Assembly (NCBI GenBank): GCA_021107975.1
Contig: JAIORT010000316.1
Span: forward strand, 1 to 7,745
Direction: 5' to 3'
Length of the DNA: 7,745 bases
Source of the DNA: Bacteroidales bacterium
GTDB lineage: Bacteria > Bacteroidota > Bacteroidia > Bacteroidales > JAADJA01
The notes under the pieces are model-generated. The model searched no databases, had not been told where the DNA came from, and saw only the letters and a list, made by a program, of their open reading frames with translations. Positions within the stretch are counted from its first letter, which is position 1; each line of letters opens with the position of its first letter. The position numbers were made by a program, and so were the translations under genes. This document shows positions 6,009-7,745 of this stretch, one piece after another.

Positions 6009-6033
6009 GTGTGAATAATTATATTATTCAGAC
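6009..6033 (+). promoter_or_regulatory. Hairpin or operator in the leader of the 59-aa gene
   Basis: TGAATAAT (6012-6019), TAT and ATTATTCA (6023-6030) form a perfect 8-bp stem with a 3-nt loop. Two further pairs on the outside are reached across one G-G mismatch. It lies 15-40 nt after the predicted RNA start and about 50 nt before the ATG. It could be a repressor site, an RNA-stabilising stem or a weak attenuator; no long U-run follows directly. Confidence 0.4.
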
Positions 6034-6085
6034 TAAATAAGATTTTTAAAATTTTAACGTTTTAATTTGAATAAAGTTATTAGTT

Positions 6086-6265
6086 ATGCTAAAATACACT
6101 GAAATGGTTCTGCAGAAAGTAAGTTTTAACAAAGATTTATTTACGAGGGAGTTGAGAAAATCCCTGAAATGGTTGAAAAGGGATGAAGCTATTATACTTA
6201 AATCATGGTGTGTCCTCCATTTCGGAAGTGTTTACAGTGATGTAATACATGATGTTTTCAGTTAA
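6086..6265 (+). CDS. Small protein of 59 aa, unknown function
   Basis: The frame begins MLKYTEMVLQKVSFNKDLF and ends WCVLHFGSVYSDVIHDVFS. It is a balanced, soluble-looking sequence with no signal peptide or membrane segment, predicted as mostly helical with a charged middle (RELRKSLKWLKRDEA, residues 21-35), two Trp (29 and 41) and one Cys (42). Its composition is very different from the Phe/Ile-rich nonsense that the neighbouring AT-rich DNA yields. It resembles in plan short conserved hypothetical proteins I recall from Bacteroidota (MLKYxxxxLxKVSFDKxLF near the start, WCxxxFG near the end), but no function is attached to them. It has its own promoter and operator-like sites upstream and ends 5 nt before the queD stop, tail to tail. 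There is no Shine-Dalgarno sequence; Met7 is an alternative start. Confidence 0.7.
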   Translation: MLKYTEMVLQKVSFNKDLFTRELRKSLKWLKRDEAIILKSWCVLHFGSVYSDVIHDVFS

Positions 6266-6270
6266 TATTG

Positions 6271-6720
6271 TTAGTCATTATCATCAGCAAACCATTCTGC
6301 ATAGGATGATGCTGTTTCCCTTATTCTCAAGCTATGTAGCTTAATATTTCGTGGTATTTTTTTTTTGATACGGTTTGCAAAATCCACTACTAAATTTTCA
6401 CTTGTCGGCTGGTAATCTACCAACATCAGTTTATCGAATATCTCACCTGAACCTTTAAACTTTTTATGCGGAGTCTTTTTATTCAAGACCAGTGCATGAT
6501 CAAACACATCCACAACGGTTGTTTTCACGATTTTTTTCAGAATCCTGAAGTCGATAACCATTCCGCTTTTCGGATCGTTGTTATTTTTAATCGGCTCACC
6601 GATTACAGTAACAGACAACCTGTATGAATGTCCATGAATATATTTGCACAATCCGTCATACCCCAGTAAGGCGTGAGCCATTTCGAAAGTGAATTCTTTT
6701 GTTACTCTTATTGTTGCCAT
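6271..6720 (-). CDS. queD: 6-carboxytetrahydropterin synthase QueD (6-pyruvoyl-tetrahydropterin synthase family)
   Basis: QueD converts 7,8-dihydroneopterin triphosphate to 6-carboxytetrahydropterin, an early step towards the queuosine base of tRNA. The 149-aa protein shows the family's active site. The zinc ligands are His16 (FEMAHAL), His29 and His31 (HGHSY). Cys25 is the catalytic cysteine, Asp74-His75 (DHALVLN) belong to the catalytic set, and Glu135 lies in RETASSYAEW. GMVIDF (53-58) and PTSENL (105-110) are also typical. It is longer than the 121-aa E. coli enzyme, mainly through a loop at about 82-104. The ATG is the first codon before the conserved strand. It is divergent from nfo and convergent with the 59-aa gene. 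No other queuosine gene is in the window, so a different pterin role within the family cannot be fully excluded. Confidence 0.92.
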   Translation of the reverse strand: MATIRVTKEFTFEMAHALLGYDGLCKYIHGHSYRLSVTVIGEPIKNNNDPKSGMVIDFRILKKIVKTTVVDVFDHALVLNKKTPHKKFKGSGEIFDKLMLVDYQPTSENLVVDFANRIKKKIPRNIKLHSLRIRETASSYAEWFADDND

Positions 6721-6754
6721 CGTTAATTACGCAAACTGATAAATAAATTCTTTG

Positions 6755-6762
6755 CAAATATA
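6755..6762 (-). promoter_or_regulatory. Bacteroidota-type -7 element for queD
   Basis: The minus strand reads TATATTTG, an exact TAnnTTTG match. Transcription would start near 6748-6750, giving a leader of about 28 nt, too short for a preQ1 riboswitch. No TTTG stands at the usual -33 distance. The leader contains TGCGTAAT (6726-6733), the same half-site as the palindrome at 5899-5914. Confidence 0.55.
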
Positions 6763-6818
6763 AGCCATGAATATTTATGTTTAGCATATCAAAATATTAT
6801 TTAGCCATTATGTTTTAC

Positions 6819-6826
6819 TATCTTTG
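6819..6826 (+). promoter_or_regulatory. Bacteroidota-type -7 element for nfo
   Basis: TATCTTTG is an exact TAnnTTTG match. With a start near 6831-6832 the leader would be only about 9 nt, too short for a Shine-Dalgarno sequence. A -33 TTTG is not present at the expected distance. Confidence 0.55.
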
Positions 6827-6840
6827 GTAAAAATATTTGT

Positions 6841-7686
6841 ATGAAATACGTCGGAGCACACGTAAGCGCAGCAGGAGGTGTAGAGAATGCACCTGTTAAC
6901 GCACATAAGATCGATGCAAAAGCATTTGCCCTTTTTACAAAAAACCAGAAACAATGGTTTTCAAAACCCTTGACAGAAAATAATATTAATTTGTTTAAAA
7001 AAAACTGTGAGAAGTATGGATACGAACCGAAGCATATCCTTCCGCACGATAGTTACCTGATCAACTTAGGCAATCCTGTTGAAGAAAATTTAATCAAATC
7101 GAGAAAATCTTTTTTAGATGAAATGCAGCGGTGTGAACTGCTCGGTTTGGAATTACTTAATTTCCATCCGGGTTCACATCTTAGGCAAATAACGGAAGAA
7201 GAATGCCTGAGAACCATTGCCAGGTCTATTAATATTACCCTTGATAAAACAAAAGGTGTAACAGCCGTTATTGAGAACACCGCAGGACAGGGAAGCAATC
7301 TGGGTTATAAATTTGAACACTTAAGTTTCATAATAGACCTTGTTGAAGATAAAAGCCGGGTGGGTGTATGCATTGACACCTGTCATACTTTTGCTGCCGG
7401 ATATGATATTAAAACAGAAAAAGGTTATAAAGATACTTTTGAAGAATTCGACCGGATTGTAGGCTTCAATTACCTGAAAGGAATGCATCTGAATGATTCG
7501 AAAAAAGATTTAGCCACAAGAGTGGACAGGCATGATAATTTGGGTAAGGGGTTTCTCGGCGAAGAAGTATTCAAGCGGATTATGAATGACCCAAGATTCG
7601 ACAACATACCACTGATACTCGAAACACCGGATGACAATTTGTGGGAGGAGGAGGTTAAGTGGCTTTATAGTCAAGTCAGATCCTGA
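6841..7686 (+). CDS. nfo: Endonuclease IV (AP endonuclease Nfo)
   Basis: Nfo cuts DNA 5' of abasic sites and removes blocking 3' ends in base-excision repair. The 281-aa protein is full length and all nine metal ligands of the trinuclear zinc site are present at the same residue numbers as in E. coli: His69, His109, Glu145, Asp179, His182, His216, Asp229, His231 and Glu261. They lie in PHDSYLINLG, NFHPGSH, IENTAGQGSNLG, CIDTCHTFAAGYD, HLNDSKKDLATRVDRHDNLGKG and LILETPDD. The N-terminal GAHVSAAGG is typical and fixes the start. This is an ordinary, complete and surely active copy. It is divergent from queD across 120 nt and nothing recognisable follows it before the window ends. Confidence 0.97.
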   Translation: MKYVGAHVSAAGGVENAPVNAHKIDAKAFALFTKNQKQWFSKPLTENNINLFKKNCEKYGYEPKHILPHDSYLINLGNPVEENLIKSRKSFLDEMQRCELLGLELLNFHPGSHLRQITEEECLRTIARSINITLDKTKGVTAVIENTAGQGSNLGYKFEHLSFIIDLVEDKSRVGVCIDTCHTFAAGYDIKTEKGYKDTFEEFDRIVGFNYLKGMHLNDSKKDLATRVDRHDNLGKGFLGEEVFKRIMNDPRFDNIPLILETPDDNLWEEEVKWLYSQVRS

Positions 7687-7745
7687 TTAAAAATATTAAC
7701 ATAATAAAAGAAATGATTAGAATTTGTGAATAAGACGGGTTAACT

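Larger units (their letters stand above)
5677..6085. other. AT-rich non-coding regulatory region between korA and the 59-aa gene
   Basis: This divergent gap of about 409 nt has no convincing gene. From left to right it holds inverted repeats around the korA promoter (5680-5756), T-rich sequence, TTTATC repeats (5851-5893), a 16-bp palindrome with a third half-site (5899-5926), a TTTTCCC-rich block (5925-5970), a promoter for the 59-aa gene (5960-5990) and a hairpin-forming palindrome in that gene's leader (6009-6033). An open frame at 5811-6014 is almost all Phe, Tyr and Ile from T-rich DNA and is not believed. Confidence 0.7.

Noticed and set aside
5811..6014. Open frame of 67 codons in the korA upstream region
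   Set aside because: Dominated by Phe, Tyr and Ile from T-rich DNA and runs through the palindrome and the predicted promoter; no domain-like pattern.
6721..6754. preQ1 riboswitch before queD
   Set aside because: The predicted leader is about 28 nt with no stem-loop and no purine-rich tail suited to a pseudoknot.
7687..7745. Possible further gene after nfo
   Set aside because: The only ATG frame (near 7714) stops after six codons and no motif or promoter box is visible before the edge.

Overview
The window looks like ordinary chromosome from an AT-rich member of the Bacteroidota, probably an anaerobic or microaerophilic one. Four observations support this. The protein families are typical of the phylum: a DUF3078 outer-membrane protein, a fused gamma-alpha 2-oxoacid:ferredoxin oxidoreductase, and a small Pro/Gly-rich secreted protein ending in a GGG-hydrophobic-KK tail. 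Most genes lack a Shine-Dalgarno sequence. Six of the transcription units carry an exact copy of the Bacteroidota -7 promoter element TAnnTTTG. The intergenic DNA is strongly AT-rich. There is no tRNA, rRNA, CRISPR array, transposase, integrase or other sign of a mobile element.

Layout from left to right: (1) the 5' part of tilS on the minus strand, running off the left edge; (2) mscS and a DUF3078 outer-membrane protein gene, both plus strand and 53 nt apart; (3) a small secreted or membrane protein gene of 77 codons, plus strand, behind the best promoter in the window; (4) a tightly coupled korA-korB operon on the minus strand, whose order of transcription is right to left; (5) an AT-rich non-coding stretch of about 400 nt that holds several operator-like palindromes and repeats; (6) a 59-codon small gene on the plus strand at 6086-6265, converging on queD with only 5 nt between the stop codons; (7) queD on the minus strand, divergent from nfo on the plus strand; (8) a short uninformative tail.

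The genes are mostly independent housekeeping functions: tRNA modification (TilS lysidine, QueD queuosine), ferredoxin-linked carbon metabolism (KorAB), osmotic protection (MscS), base-excision repair (Nfo) and envelope (DUF3078 and the 77-aa protein). I see no coherent new multi-gene system. The parts most worth a second look are the two small proteins and the regulatory DNA between korA and the 59-aa gene. That DNA includes a perfect 16-bp palindrome with a third half-site, and the same octamer half-site recurs at the start of queD. MscS also has Phe and Met where the Escherichia coli channel has its two gate leucines.
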